64,000 nucleotides of DNA from Cylicocyclus nassatus (taxonomy: Eukaryota > Nematoda > Chromadorea > Rhabditida > Strongylidae). The stretch covers positions 20,629,433 to 20,693,432 of the forward strand of contig CATQJL010000001.1 of NCBI GenBank assembly GCA_958299035.1, written 5' to 3'. Below, one piece after another: positions 24,273 to 36,830 of the stretch. Under the pieces are notes generated by a model that saw nothing but the letters and a program-made list of their open reading frames with translations, had not been told where the DNA came from and did not search any database. The translations under genes and the position numbers were made by a program. Each line of letters opens with the position of its first letter. The first letter of the stretch is position 1.

Positions 24273-25070
24273 TGTCGCGGCTCGCGATCGACCGCTCCTC
24301 ACAGCATGTGGCCGGGAGCACCGTGTTGCCGCGCGTCTCGGTCGTGAGCACGGTCGCCGCGCTTTACGGCGGCTACCTTGTTCGCTCCGAGACCACACCA
24401 TGTAGGCACGCCCCCAGCCACCGCTATAAATAGCGCGTACGCGCGCCAGTGCGGCTCTTCTCTCGTCTTACCATCTTACTATTATCGTCGTGCCGCCGTT
24501 ATTATTGATTGGTTGGGTCTCCACGATATCGCCGTCGTGTCTACGTCCCCGTGCCTCGCGCGATTGGATGGATCGTTGATGGATTGTTTGGATGTACGCG
24601 CGAGGATAGAATTCCAGGATGATGAACATCACGAAGCGCCTCGGTCGCGCAGGATTTGTTGGGAGCTTTGTTCGATGCTGTTGGTTAACATCATGGGGTC
24701 GGTGTTGCCGTGCCGTAGCTGCTGCCTTGGCGGCGCGCGGCCGGCCTGTGGGTAGCTCCCTTGGATTCCGGGAGAGTGTGTGAGTGTGCTAGTGTGTGAG
24801 TGTGAGTGAGTTAGAGTCCCCATCGGTAGCCCGGGGTAGAGCTTAACTCTCCCCGTGGGTAAGTATATTTATATTTGTTTATATCGTATATTTTTGTGTA
24901 TATTTATTTAGTAAATTTATGTATTTTTTATTGTTCCGTGCAGTGTAGGCGTAACGCGCCATTGTGAGCTGGCGCGCACCCGCAGTGGCGGAAGTTTTTC
25001 GGGGACAGGAGCTGGACGCATGGCAGTCGAGCACTAGGTGAGGGGGCGCAGAGCCCACCGAGCCGCAACA
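24273..25070 (+). repeat. 3' LTR (798 bp)
   Basis: Same length as the 5' LTR with two substitutions and no indels. Right flank attattataagcgaagtggg matches the empty site of copy A near 8229. Confidence 0.9.
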
Positions 25071-25429
25071 ATTATTATAAGCGAAGTGGGCTAGGACTTG
25101 AATAAAGGCAAAAATAGGAAATGAAGGAGAATATGGAAATTTTACGAATTTCTCTCATTGCTTTTTATATAACTTATCCCTTACTATAGTTTGAAGACTA
25201 TACTCTCGCTCCATGCATATCTCAAGCACGAAATCCTCCATGGTCTCATGCAATTTTTTGGATACAAAGAGAAAATCATTGCCGCCATTCTGATAAAATC
25301 GGAAATTTTCGTGGGAACGAATTTCTATACCATGGAAATGTGCACAAATATTCGAATGGCATTAGTAATCTGCTGAAGCGAACGCTGTTCTATCACTGTT
25401 TTCATCGGAGATAATTAGAAGAAGTCATG

Positions 25430-25630
25430 CGTAAGTGAATTTTGACAAGTGTTGGTTGTTCTCGTTCATCACCCGCCGCACCGACGAAACACTTCCAGGG
25501 TGTTATATGACCCCATTGACGGGCTTTCATTATGGGGGACCACACATGCACCAACCCGATCTAATGAATATCTCCCTACTCGGAATGCCAGGACATACCC
25601 GATGGTTTCTGGATAACGTGCATCATTGAT
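25430..25630. other. Conserved block 6, copy B
   Basis: Counterpart of 8600-8780 on the far side of the LTR insertion. Confidence 0.4.
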
Positions 25631-26619
25631 GGCTATGTGATGTAAGGCTGGTTATCAACAGTTCGTATGTAAGCGGTAGGAGATCAGTAAGCAATTGTTG
25701 ATTTCTATGCAGATTAGTGAAATAGAATTTATTTTTTGTTCTCTTTTATTACGTTTTTTGTATACGTACTAGCATGAAAAAGGAAAATAATTTTCTTCTA
25801 ACTTATTTCATAGATTGCAAACTCTTCACATGAGCCCGAAATCACTCCTTTTATAATTATTTCGTTCTATCGGTTCAGCTGTAGTGTCTCGGAAACGAAG
25901 TTACGCTAGACTTTGTCAAACACTACATTTTGTATCACAAAAAAAATTCGTGCGATTTTTGTTAAGGTAACTGATACACGATTTGCAAGGTTGAGAATGA
26001 CTGTGCCTCTCAGTAGACACGAGAAATAAAAATTACCTTAACTGTTCGCATACAACTTTTCCGTAGAACATGCAAAATTGTGTCGGAAAAATAAACCAAT
26101 TGATTTTTTGTTTGATTTTTTGTACAGCTCTTGCTCTCAAGCTATGTATGTATTGAGCCGTTTACAGTTTCGTGCGCTTTTTTGATCCAACCAGATTGCT
26201 GATCATCACATATGCAAAAAGCGTTTGTTCTGCTGTAAATATTTGTACTTGCTTTATTTTCAGAAACTTCGCAAAATATTTATTCCAAAAAAGCGCACGA
26301 ACTTGTTACACAATCACATATGTGCAATATCTAATCGTTGCCACATTAATTGAGTAATTTTATCTATTTTCAAGGCAAAAAAACTATTTCACACGCAATG
26401 ATAGCATCTCAGTGAATAAGGTTAACTTTCTTTGTAAAATTAACAGAATAAAGCAAGAAAGGATAGATAAAAAATGGGCAGAATCGTTTCCTGGTTTCTT
26501 GAGCAATTATTCACCCTCATCACAGCGTGCAGTACATTACTGAGTGCACAGCTAGAATAACCTAGTAATTAATACTTCTACGTTGTGACAGACATGAACA
26601 TTTCTACAATGATTCTGGC

Positions 26620-26745
26620 TTATGCATCACTTCCTTTTCGAACAACTTGATGCTTAAGATTGCCAACCAGGCCTTCCAAAGGTTATGCATCACTTCCTTT
26701 TCGAACAACTTGATGCTTAAGATTGCCAACCAGGCCTTCCAAAGG
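26620..26745 (+). repeat. Perfect 63-bp tandem duplication
   Basis: The segment starting ttatgcatcacttcc and ending ccttccaaagg occurs twice in a row without visible difference. Copies A (9471-9530) and C carry it once, so the duplication is specific to B and recent. Confidence 0.8.
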
Positions 26746-26765
26746 GGTTCTACATCATGATTCTA

Positions 26766-27443
26766 CAGGGTGTCTCAAAAGTAAGTACACACTTTTCAAT
26801 CGTCAATATCTCTCTTCCTAGTGTGTCTTTTTCCACCATTTAGGGACCATTGTGTAGAGGAGGCTTCAACTTAGATTTTCAAATTCGAGCGAATCACCGA
26901 TCTCTCTTCATTACTGTAGGATTACTGTAGGAACTCTCGGCAAGAATTTTGAGCCATTGGGAGTCATATTCCGCCTCGGAACAAGACCAAACAAACCAGA
27001 AACTCTTATACTATGGTAGTGGAAGCCGCTGATTTCGAATATGAAACTTTTACTTTTCCGTGATGCTTCTTTTCAAAGTTATCCCAGGTAAACCGTAATA
27101 ACCGATTTCTCAGTATTTGTCAGAGTTGTGATTATACCGTCAAAAAAGCTGAAAACACTTGAAGTTGTGTAGTGGAATCAGAGTGTGCGAAAATTCTAAT
27201 ATGCGATTTTTCAGATTTTTTGAAAAAATTTTTTCGTCAGATGGCGTATCTCACGATGGCTCCATATGCTGGAAGTTCTTACCGTAATCCTACAGTAACA
27301 AGGGGCAATCGGTTATTCGATCGATACTGTAAATCTATGTTGAAGCCTCCTCTACAGAATGGTACTCAACTGGCAAGAAAAGACCCAACGGGAAGAGAGA
27401 TATTGACGATTGAAAAATGTGTACTTACTTCTGGGACACCCTG
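26766..27443. mobile_element. Foldback MITE with CAGGGTGTC ends (678 bp), TA target
   Basis: Inverted ends CAGGGTGTCTCAAAAGTAAG and its near-complement are flanked by TA (26764-26765 and 27444-27445). Inner arms such as cttcaacttagattt and aaatctatgttgaag also pair. The same family, a different member, is at 49635-50313. A TA target suggests Tc1/mariner. No transposase is present. Confidence 0.8.
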
Positions 27444-27749
27444 TATATGATTCTATAGGAGGACACTTCATGAAAGGTAGAGGTAGGTACATATGAAGCT
27501 CCTCAGTGACGGCCGAGATGCGTGACGATCCTACTGCGTTCGATGTTTACCTAAAAAATAGAGAGTTACAACATTTTACAGAGTCGCGGAACAGCTCACT
27601 GCGAGGAAGACGATGAATGTACACAAGAGCACCTAGGACTGAGAATAGAAAGTAGCATAAATAGAAAGTAGAAACATAAAACGTTATCCTCGATACTGCC
27701 GCTAGATGCTTGACCAGCCTACCACGTGAGTAGTTACCAATAATTACAA

Positions 27750-28384
27750 CATAAATTTGTTTTATGGCCGTAAAGTTTCCTAAATAAGCATGCGGTCTAG
27801 GTTTTAGTATCTAGGTAAGAACTACCCAATAACTGACTAGCTATGGAAGAGAAGACAGCTAGGTATTATGATATGAGATCCTCTTTCCAAAAAGTACAGG
27901 AAATGTTTGATTAAGCATGACAGCGTATACATGCTCGCACTTTTTTTCATATAGTGCATAGAAAGATGGATGGAAAATCCTGGACATTCAGCTATTTGGA
28001 GGAGAGGAGAGTTGGGTTTTGCAAGGCATATGCTTGGATGAGTCAGAATTTATCTCGACTTAAAAGACAAAATTCAGAAAAAAAGGGTGTCACGAGCTAT
28101 AAAGAACTTTCCACATATAATATTTTCATAGGTCCTTTGGCCTTTGACCAAATGGCGACTGGCGCAGATGTTGCAAATCATATCAAATTAATGGGTTTAC
28201 TGAGACAAATGATTGGGGATGAAGGGGAGAAAGACACAAGAGGACGGAAACCTAGGGTAGTCACTTCTATGCAAAGTGATAACTGGAGAAGATAAAAAAA
28301 AACACACAGCCCTCCCTGACAGTTCCTATCAAAGTTGTAGAAAACGGGAGTTTTTTCACTTTTTTTCGCGATAAATTGATTATA
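27750..28384. other. Single-copy spacer, no gene supported
   Basis: A + frame at 27954-28295 (112 codons, Lys/Arg-rich) has no recognised domain, no duplicate in the window and no splice context I could support. Confidence 0.4.
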
Positions 28385-29395
28385 TTAGGTCGTTTCAAAA
28401 GTAATTTCGCTTTTTTCAAACGGGCACCCCTTTTGATGGAACGAAGATTTCTGAAAGATGCTGGAAGCATTCGATGCAGAATTTCATTATCTTTCTAATG
28501 GTTATGAAAGTGTTGCAAAACAGTCAATGAGCTTTCAGAAAATAACCAAAGTCTGCAACCCATGCTTTTTGAGATAGTCTAGTTTCACAATTTTTTAAAA
28601 CTTTCACATCAACCCTCAGAAGAAGTTCAAGTAACGGTTTGATAGGGCAAACCATATAGAATGCAGATCTATTTTTTTTATCCTTTCCATAGCTTGTCAT
28701 ACATTTTTGACAGAATTTTAACTGATGCTACCGATTTTTATACTTGTGCAGCTAAATCCTCGTAGAACATCAAAGGAAGAGCAGCTCGGCCACTATTCGA
28801 CGCAGCATCTTCTCCTCTTTCTAACAGGTGGTTTTTGTTTCCGATTCGTTTAGTTTTGGGGATAAAATCATCACAATTCATTTTTTCAACTAGCCTCATG
28901 CTGTGCTTGAAAATCACGAAAATTGATATTTCGAACCCGTAAACCTTCACTTGCTTTGCAAAGTTAGTGCTGACTCATAGTACAGTCTTGGTAGTCTCAA
29001 ATTCCAAAAAATTATGATGTTTCCTGCGATCGTGGCTGAGGTAGGCCTGCCAAAATCCGATGGCTTTGAAAAATCTTTTAAAAAATTACGGCGAGCTACG
29101 AGAAAGAGAAAAAAGTAGCACTGTATTCTATGAGGTTTACTCTATTGAATCTTTACTTGAGCTTCTTCTGAGGATTGATATGAAAGTTTTAAAAAATTGC
29201 GAAACTTGGCCATCTCAAAAAGCATGGGACGCAGATTTTGGTTATTTTCTGAAAGCTCATTGACTGTTTCGCAGCAATTTCATAACCATTAGAAAGAGAA
29301 TGAAATTCTGCATCTCCAAGATGTCTTAGAAAACTTTGTTCCTTCAAATGTGGCGCTCGTTTGAAAAAAACGAAATTACTTTTGAAACGACCTAA
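28385..29395. mobile_element. Mariner-type non-autonomous element (1011 bp)
   Basis: Perfect inverted ends TTAGGTCGTTTCAAAAGTAA (extending to TTCG) are flanked by TA at 28383-28384 and 29396-29397. Mariner ends of the TTAGGTNG...AAGTAAT type fit. The outer roughly 250 bp of each side are imperfect inverted copies (attatctttctaatggttatg at 28488 pairs with 29278-29300). The central part has no transposase frame with a DDE/D signature. Confidence 0.8.
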
Positions 29396-29399
29396 TATA

Positions 29400-31504
29400 T
29401 ATAGTTTCAAACAGCATTAAATGAGTACAAAATGTAAGGAGGTGTTAATCAATCTTACGATCTGCTTTTTGGGCAAAGTAGATAACCCCTAAATTTTAGA
29501 ACAAATTTTGGAACGGTTCTTGCTAATACTGTAGCATTACGGTAATAGGTCTCGTTTTTCAGCCTCCAGTTCTGTTCTTCTGACCAAATGAATATCAGGA
29601 CCGATACTCGAAAGAAAAAATAATTTGCACTGACTTGAAAATTTGGAAAAAACAACAGCTGTGAAATTTTTGCGCTACCGCACCCTATTTATCGGCAAAC
29701 ATCCAATTTCCCCTTAAGGCGCAATCATCAAAAGACTAGCAAGAGCAGCTCAACGCTAAGCACAAGGCCATATTCGAGGGTCACAAAGACGAAGAACGTG
29801 AACCGGGGAAGAAAATGCAAATAAGGAACGACCACATCAAAGGAGACGCGTACTTAACCCAATTGACCGACTCGTGCATGTGCGCGCAGCTCCTCATGAA
29901 GACACTGTAACCGTTCTACAGTATGCAAACAAAAAGTGGGGGGGGGGGGGAGGGTTAAAACCTTGCACTAAACATCTGCATAGCCGTAGTGAAGAGACAA
30001 AAGAAGACATGTTTGCAGCTGGGAATAATACCCTTGGAAAGAAAGAAGGAGAAGAACCTATGATTACGAAATAAACGGGGTAGTGCGCGTGCGGACGTGG
30101 ACGAGTTGTCTCGGAACAATGTGAACAGCTCGTCGTGCAGGTGTGCGACGACTCTGGACGGAGCTGACGAGGAGGAGATGGGTTAATTATGGCAATTAAA
30201 GCAAGGATAATCACTCAATTGAAAGTCATTGATACGTGCTGCTCCTTTTGCTTACCCCTACCACCTTCAGTCTCCCGTACCGTAACGGTGGTAATGAAAG
30301 AAACAGTCTGTACGCTGTAATTATTGAGGCTCTTAAGAGATTCAGTTCTGCCTGAGTTCATCTGTATTCAACGGAGATGGATATGTCGATATTATATGAG
30401 GTGCACTCAAGATAACATTGAACATGAGTAAGAACCTCTAAGAGATGTGTAGGGGGCGTGGCCGTCCCAATAGTCGTGAGCACCTCTAAAAATTTTATAA
30501 GCATTCAAAAGAAAATTTCGCACGTAGTCGTGTTTTCCAGAAAAAAATCTTGTCACTCTTCCCCCCCCCCCCCCCTCATATTCTGGAATCCAATAAAATG
30601 TCAAGCAAAAATTGCTTAGATTGTTGCGGTAATCAATATTAAATAATTTTTATCAATGGCAACCTTACACTAGTACGGAGGTTTTTTGGGAAAGCATAAC
30701 TCTATCGAAATTAATAAATTGCAAAATCAGAATAAACTTGTGCCATGGGTCACGGTATTGAGAAGTTCCTCAATACATAGGTTTTTGACGAAACCACACA
30801 AACTGCTATTTTCATTACGTCATTACGGTAAAAATCTAGAATTAACTAGCCGCATTCTCAAAGAGTACTCGAGAAAATTTGCAAAAACTAGTGCATAACC
30901 CATTTTCTCCGATCCCTAAAAAACTCAAGAACACTGCAACCCAAAAAAGTCTGTCACACACATAAGCGTAACGCGCAAATACGACAAGCAAACATGCAGA
31001 TGAAGAGCATAAGTTCAACATATGTGAGATGTTTAACGTGACCGTTCATCGAGAATAATCGGCGATGATTTAGTGGAGGTGAATGCAGTGGATTATACGG
31101 TATTGTGTTCGATAATCAGGTACGCTCGGATGACTTAAGTCCTTTAGAAGCGATTGGAGCGTCGAAGCGCTGTCGAAGAAGTCAATTCGCTAGTGTTTTT
31201 GGTTGCGAAAACACCTGTCTCGGGTGCATGATGAGCGATTAATGGGCGAAGGAGAGATTTGGACCAGTTATCTGGCTCAAAGGTTGATTTCGCTCAAAAT
31301 GAAACATAATCCTTGAAGTTCTGAAGATATAAAAACCGTTTCTCCTTCTCCTCTCCCCTCCCCCTTCCCGCGACTATAAATAAACACCGCTTATCACAGC
31401 CACAAAGCTGATAACAGCCGCTAATGTGTGAGAAACCTTTTAATCCCCAAATGACCCCGCTGCCCCTAGCCTTGTATCCCTTGTTTGAACATAGTCTAAA
31501 AAAC
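29400..31504. other. Spacer with homopolymer runs, no gene supported
   Basis: Contains a G run at 29938-29951 and a C run near 30559-30576. The 29700-29900 part is less AT-rich than its surroundings, but no frame gives a recognisable protein. Confidence 0.4.
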
Positions 31505-32574
31505 CGCGACCAGGACGAGTTTCCTCTTACGGGCGTTAAATGTGCCTGACATGATTTGTATGATACAGGAAATAGGTTAAATATATTCTATCTTTATACT
31601 GGTAGCAGCGAATAGGGTTAAGTGATACATTTTGGATTAAAAGCCTTGATCGCCAATAATATGTGTGTTTTACACGTTAGTGTTGACAAATTTCGCGTTT
31701 TGTATTTTTAAAAAGGAAAACCAGCGAGAACTTTTGATAATATATTTCCACAACCCAAAACAATAAAAATTATTTTAGTGCCACATTTGGACCTGCAAAG
31801 GCTTCTCCACAAAGCGGTTTCTTTTCCATTTTCGTCGTTATTTCCTTAAGTTTCTATTTTTCTAATTGTAAACAATTTCTCAGTCAAATCAACTTGGGTT
31901 ACTCGGAAAATCACAAGGACCCAGGAATTCTTTTTACTTCTGAAGAATGATGATCCAACTAAAAATTATTACAGTCGATATCATTTGCTTCAACATCTGC
32001 GAATTTTCTCGATTCGCAGCTTCAACGATAACGAGAAAATAGACCGAATGACAGAGAAAGAACACGTTTCCTTTAGGGGATAAATAAGGTGGTAAAGTTC
32101 GTGGCGTTGGAAGCCTACATTGAGAAGGAAATATTTGGAGCAGACATAAGTTAGAATAGCTTGACTTCATTATTTGATTGCTTCGGGAGTTTTCTTGACT
32201 TCAAAAAATATTCTTAAAGTTCGCAAGCTTTCAGTTGAGCTCTACTATTAACTGTGATTGAACATATCTATGCGTGGTAGCAAAAAAGAAGAAATGGATA
32301 CAAAAAATCATTGGTGAAAAACCGTTCAAAACAAACATGCATCATGAAAGGATGATGATGGCTGGTGACTGCTTTTGGGCTATGCTTGAAATCTGCCTAA
32401 AGGGTTCGCAAGAGAAATGAAGGTTGAATGAAGTATTGCCAAGCGATGGCGAAAAAGTTGCGGGCAATAATGAAAATACTCAGAAAACCAGAACTTTTGC
32501 CACATGAATCACGTAAATTTGCAAAATCATGGCTCTCCAGGAAATCTTCTATGATTTCTCGTCAAATCTACAAT

Positions 32575-32907
32575 AGCGGAAGAGACATCAAAAGATCTGC
32601 CAAAGGTGTGGTCGAGCGGCTATTCGAACACGCGAATACTCCAACCGGCCCGCTAGGGTCGGGGTGATGTGCACCCCCCCTTGCACTAGCGCTGATCCTT
32701 GTAGCTTGTAGCTTGTAGCTAAGCTTGTAGCTCTCCAGCTTTTCTGTAGCCTCTTGTAAAGGCCCAAGAATGCGGAAGAGACATCGAAAGAAGTGCTTTC
32801 GGAGGTGTAGCCGAGCGGCAGTTCGAACATGCGAACACTCCATCCCGCTGGTGTGTGGCCGAACCGAAGTGCACCCCTTACCTCCCCCTTTGACTAGCGC
32901 TGATCCC
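32575..32907 (+). repeat. Tandem pair of a tRNA-like A-box segment
   Basis: A unit with gcggaagagacatc, an A-box-like TAGCCGAGCGG (TGGTCGAGCGG in the first copy), a run of Cs and actagcgctgatcc occurs at about 32575-32697 and 32768-32907, and once in D2 (60003-60140). The B box and cloverleaf are not satisfied, so it is not a tRNA gene. A decayed tRNA-derived SINE is possible. Confidence 0.45.
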
Positions 32908-33659
32908 ACGCTAAACAAACAAATATTAGGGGTGTGGAGTAAACGAGCTACAGATAGGGTTACACATACTCATGTACACCTACTATGCGAAACGCTGGGA
33001 TTAACAGATGGCCCCGGGTTGATTTGAATTTTTTTGGGCGTTCCTGTGGGAGCAGGAAAGGCGATGCGCAAATTTAGAGAAACTTAAAGCCCCTCCCATT
33101 CTCAAGCTATGCCACAAGGTCGTGTTCAGACCTATATTGACCAATAGAGGGTGAGCTTCAGTTTTAGGCGAGAAATTCCAAGCTGCCTCCCAATTCCACT
33201 GCTCAAAACGGGTGAAATTCCTCCTAATCCAGATTTGAACGAGCTCTCACAGAAAAAACCACGACGATGCGACATAACGGTCCGCTCGTCGCCGTTTTTG
33301 TTCCTCTTTCGTTGCTGATTCATAACATGTGTGCAGCACATCCCATTGTTTCTACCGCTGCACTTCGCACCGAGTTCTCTCATCGTTTTTGAATGGCAGA
33401 GACTCCTAGCTCTTCGTTATGGAAAGAGATTTTCTAGCAAATAAGGAATTGCAAGGCTATGCAAGAGTAATTGCATTTCTTTTGCGTTCAAGGAAAAGAA
33501 GTTGTCAAGGATGTATGTATCTATCTTGAGAGATACATGTGCCTAATCCAGTCAAGAGGAAAAAATTTCATCAAATCCCAACAATTACAGAATGTGAGAT
33601 TAGAGGATATGCGTAGGTTCCTCACCATCTCGAAATTTTGTCCACATTACTTTACTACA

Positions 33660-33934
33660 GGCTAGCTGGTTACCGGCTCCGCCCAACCCTCAAAGCATTA
33701 TGATAACCCCCGTGTGCCGATTCCCAGCCCCGCAAGTCAAACTTCACAAAAAATCGATAAAGGTCGATAAAATAGATATCAATCGATCGCGAGAAGTAGC
33801 CTACGACACCCGCCCCGCCCGTGTATGGTGCCAAGTTTGGTCCAGATCGGATCAAACTAAAAATTTCTATTCGGAACATACGTACATACAGACAGACAGA
33901 CACACAAACGGACATTCAGCTTTATATACAAGAA
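33660..33934 (-). mobile_element. Helitron-like terminal fragment
   Basis: Read on the - strand it begins TCTTGTATATAAAGCTGAAT, continues with a TGTC/TGTA-rich stretch and an atcgataa segment, and matches 42702-42960 in order. D2 lacks it (site near 60920), so it inserted after the unit 2 duplication. The 3' end was not resolved. Confidence 0.65.
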
Positions 33935-34526
33935 TTTGGAGAATTCAGAGAAATTTGCTGGTAAAAATAAATGATTGGCGCATTAATTTAATGCTACTGT
34001 AATGCTACTGCGCGATTTGATATCGTCTATTCCCCACAGTATAGCGGGCGGAGCTTTGCCGACGTTTGCCAACGTATGCGCGTGGCAGTTTTTGATAGCT
34101 AGAGATTACAAAAACCAATGCTCTAAAGTGGAGGTACAACAAGTTTTTTAACGTGTTCAAATGTCTGCAGGGCTACGCCCGCTATACGCATGGAAAATGC
34201 CTATACTTGATTTACGAAGTCACCTTGAATCTCCCTCAAAAGTTTACTCATACGATAAATGCCACTGTAATCCACTTTAATCCACAAAATAAAATACCCA
34301 TACATTTTCAACAAGCGCAACGTTATAGTCTGCGATTACGCCATCGCTTCTTCAAAATTCGCGCAATACGCAAACCGCTCAACACAATTAATGCATTCGA
34401 GAACACAACAACTGAGCATAGTGCTCTTCAGTTGTCCAAAAGAGCAGCCACTCACTGCCTGAGTTGAAGGGTCTGCGCATATTGCGTATGCACTAAATAA
34501 CTGTTACGGGGGTGGCAATGGGTGGG

Positions 34527-34534
34527 TGACGTCA
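34527..34534. promoter_or_regulatory. CRE-like palindrome TGACGTCA
   Basis: Perfect 8-bp ATF/CREB-type palindrome, kept in D2 at 61297-61304. Confidence 0.45.
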
Positions 34535-34598
34535 CACGGGGCCAGAACTCTTGAACAAGACTGCTCGGGTGAAAGGTGATAAGTGTAATATGGAGTTG

Positions 34599-34606
34599 TG
34601 ACGTCA
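34599..34606. promoter_or_regulatory. Second CRE-like palindrome TGACGTCA
   Basis: Lies 72 bases after the first. D2 has it at 61366-61373 with a 69-base spacing. Keeping both sites in both copies suggests, but does not prove, function. Confidence 0.45.
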
Positions 34607-35112
34607 GATTAGTCACTGACACAGTCGGTCACCGGGGGTTACCTTACAGCAGCTGTTAGGTAACAGGTGTCAACGCCCAAAGAAAAGCTGGTGTCACCTT
34701 GCCAGACGAGTATGAGGCTCTAGTGGATGCATACCGACAGGTAAGCAAGGATGTCCATAAATATCTCGCGCCTCCTGTTTAACCCTACTATCTCGCAGCG
34801 GGTCCCTTTTTTCGTGGTCTAAATGGCCCCACGCCATGAAAATATCTAATTAGCAGCGGGCGATGTGAACGTACCGACACAAGTAGCGATAAGCAACAGT
34901 GTTGTTGCTGAATAAGGCCGGAACCACCGACTGTGAAAGGTGAGGGTGCCGAAGGTGTTTGGGAACGGAGGGAGGAAACAGGAAGTGACGCAAGATTTGG
35001 CGGTATTTTTGGGACAAGATCGGAGCTAATGGCAAAACAACGGCAAACAACGCTTGCTTTCGATAGATTACTTAGGGTGGAGTTTCTCAATACTTTTTGA
35101 GTCAAAGAGTGA

Positions 35113-35352
35113 ATGTCACGCACGACTAGACCCCTAAGAGTTCTATACAAGATTCCTGCGTTGACAAAAGAATTTTTATTGTTCATTTCGACGATTTTGA
35201 AAGCTGCTGCCTTCGAATATGAATGCAATGCTGAGGACGTTGTATTGAGTCGTAAACTGCGACAAGATCCAACAGTATTCTTCGATAGGATAATGAAATC
35301 CTTAATTTCAAAAAGGAAGGAACAGCTGATGCAAAACTGCGGACAAAGTTGA
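35113..35352 (+). other. Shared ORF of unit 2 (79 codons), unidentified
   Basis: The + frame reads LRVLYKIPAL and AEDVVLSRKL and is also open in D2 (62458-62679). About a dozen of some 73 aligned residues differ, so there is no sign of strong protein constraint. The opposite strand is open as well. Confidence 0.25.
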
Positions 35353-36399
35353 CCTGCCTGACCGCGAATACGACTGTCAAGCGGGACAGTAAGAAGGTAG
35401 AACGATGCGATAAGATAGGAACTGCGAATGTTACCGCGATTCATCACTGTCCGCCTCTTGCGACAGTCGCTATGATTGAATGAAGCGCGATATATCGCGC
35501 GGCATTCCTGGCCAGCTCTCCCCATATCACTACCACATGATTTATTGTACGAAATCTGGGCACCTGTAGTGGAAGCGCGTTTTTCTTTGGAAATCTGAGT
35601 TTGGGAAGCGCTTGGGAGCCAACGGGAGCCAAACGGCGGGTTACAATGCGTAAAAGCTAAGTACATGTAAGCGTACATGACACAGATGGTCGGTTAGGGA
35701 TTACCGTAGACGCGGACGAGTTCAGGGCGGTTACAGGAATATCAGAGGGTCGGGCGGGTCACTTGTAGATATAATTAGCAACTCAGACTGACCAAGGACA
35801 GCGAACAAAACGATAAATGTGACACTATAGACCCGACACGGGTGCCGGGTGTAAGTGGCAGAAGGAGAGAGTCAAGGTAGGACCAGCTGGAGGGAGGTAA
35901 TCCAGATAGCTGATGAGGTGAAAGCGAAAACTTCGCAGAGCAAGTTCTTTTCGGCTTTTCTGCGGCAATTCACTTTCAGCTACAATATCTTACCGGTTCT
36001 TCAGCTTTAACAACCGGATAATGCTACAACTTATAGCAAGGTATCAAATTTTTTGCAGAATACATAGCCGTCGTACTCATGGACCGGAAGAATCAGCCAC
36101 ATCTTTTCCCGCTCTCTTTACCTAAGCAGTAAAAATTATAAGCATTCCAAAGCTTTATTCTTTCCAATGCTGCCTAGACATTTCATCATTCTCGAAAAGA
36201 GAGTACCTGAGTACCCATGAATGAGTAGGCAAGAACGGAGAAAGATACATAGCTTTGTCCCACTTAACCGATTCTGTCTGGTGCTAAAGCAGAAGAACAA
36301 AGTACGTTATTTCACTTAAATCATCATAAAAGTTGTAGCGTTCCTTAAATGTTGCATTTGGCGTACAAAAAGTGCGCCATTCCTGCAGGAAATCTCTAC

Positions 36400-36830
36400 T
36401 CTCACGATGTTGTAATGAGTCTTGATAGGCAAACTCTTAAGCTAAGCAGAAATTGATTACATACCTCAGCTTGTCTGAGAAGTTCTTTCTGTAATTTTCT
36501 TTGTAGAAAGATATATTTGGAAAAAAGCATTCAGAAGCAAGGGCGTGCATCAAAACCGCCTCGATAGTAGATTTCAGAGATCTGGTAAGATCTGAGATCT
36601 GCCTCTGACCATAGTTGCGATAGGGGGAGTGATGGATCTTACCCCCTTCACTTTGAGGCCAAACTCCCGATGACCCCCTTCACCTGGGCTGAGATTGGTA
36701 TTGTACTCTGAGAATATGATAAAAATCGTTATTAAAAGGTTTTGCATGCTAAGTACCTCAAACAACAAGTACACTCATAAATTTACTAAAGAAGCGGTAT
36801 TTAGGTTTATTTATATTATTTATTTATCCT
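36400..36830. other. Spacer with short pyrimidine-rich repeat
   Basis: A motif cccccttcac..tgg occurs twice near 36640-36690 and twice again near 41080-41130, probably fragments of one interspersed repeat. No gene is seen. Confidence 0.4.

Larger units (their letters stand above)
17909..25070 (+). mobile_element. Young 7162-bp LTR element lacking gag-pol (LARD-like)
   Basis: Two 798-bp direct repeats (17909-18706 and 24273-25070) differ at only two positions (18572/24936 and 18681/25045). They begin TGTCGCGGCTC and end GAGCCGCAACA, an imperfect 11-bp inverted pair. A TGG-starting primer-site-like sequence follows the 5' LTR, and a G-rich polypurine tract precedes the 3' LTR. No perfect target duplication is found; the best is ATTGT/ATTAT. 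The element interrupts copy B at a site intact in copy A near 8230. The internal 5566 bp is GC- and CpG-rich and contains no gag, protease, RT, RNase H or integrase frame I can find on either strand. This matches large retrotransposon derivatives, moved in trans by a partner not in this window. Gypsy versus BEL/Pao cannot be decided. Confidence 0.85.
10688..27745 (+). repeat. Segmental duplication unit 1, copy B (split by the LTR element)
   Basis: The segment is collinear with A and C in two parts, 10688-17908 and 25071-27745. The 7.16-kb LTR element lies between them and a TA-flanked MITE at 26766-27443. The start agaatgagactggataaata matches 201-220. The left part shares near-identical stretches with A (for example 10740-11880 with 1730-2900). 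Conserved block 6 falls to the right of the LTR element and blocks 1-5 to the left, so the insertion splits the unit. Confidence 0.85.
31505..36400 (+). repeat. Segmental duplication unit 2, copy D1
   Basis: Collinear with 59165-64000 (D2). Shared landmarks are gtagcagcgaatagggttaag (31605/59250), a tRNA-like A-box segment (32800/60033), two TGACGTCA sites, and a segment at 35050-35350 matching 62400-62690. D1 carries a Helitron-like insertion at about 33660-33934 that D2 lacks. D2 carries a hAT MITE that D1 lacks. Confidence 0.85.

Noticed and set aside
28738..28950. Transposase remnant in the mariner-type element
   Set aside because: The - strand frame has no mariner helix-turn-helix or DDD/DDE signature that I can see.
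32800..32860. tRNA gene (gtagccgagcgg A-box-like sequence)
   Set aside because: No acceptor pairing, anticodon stem or proper B box; repeated in D1 and D2 as part of a longer element.
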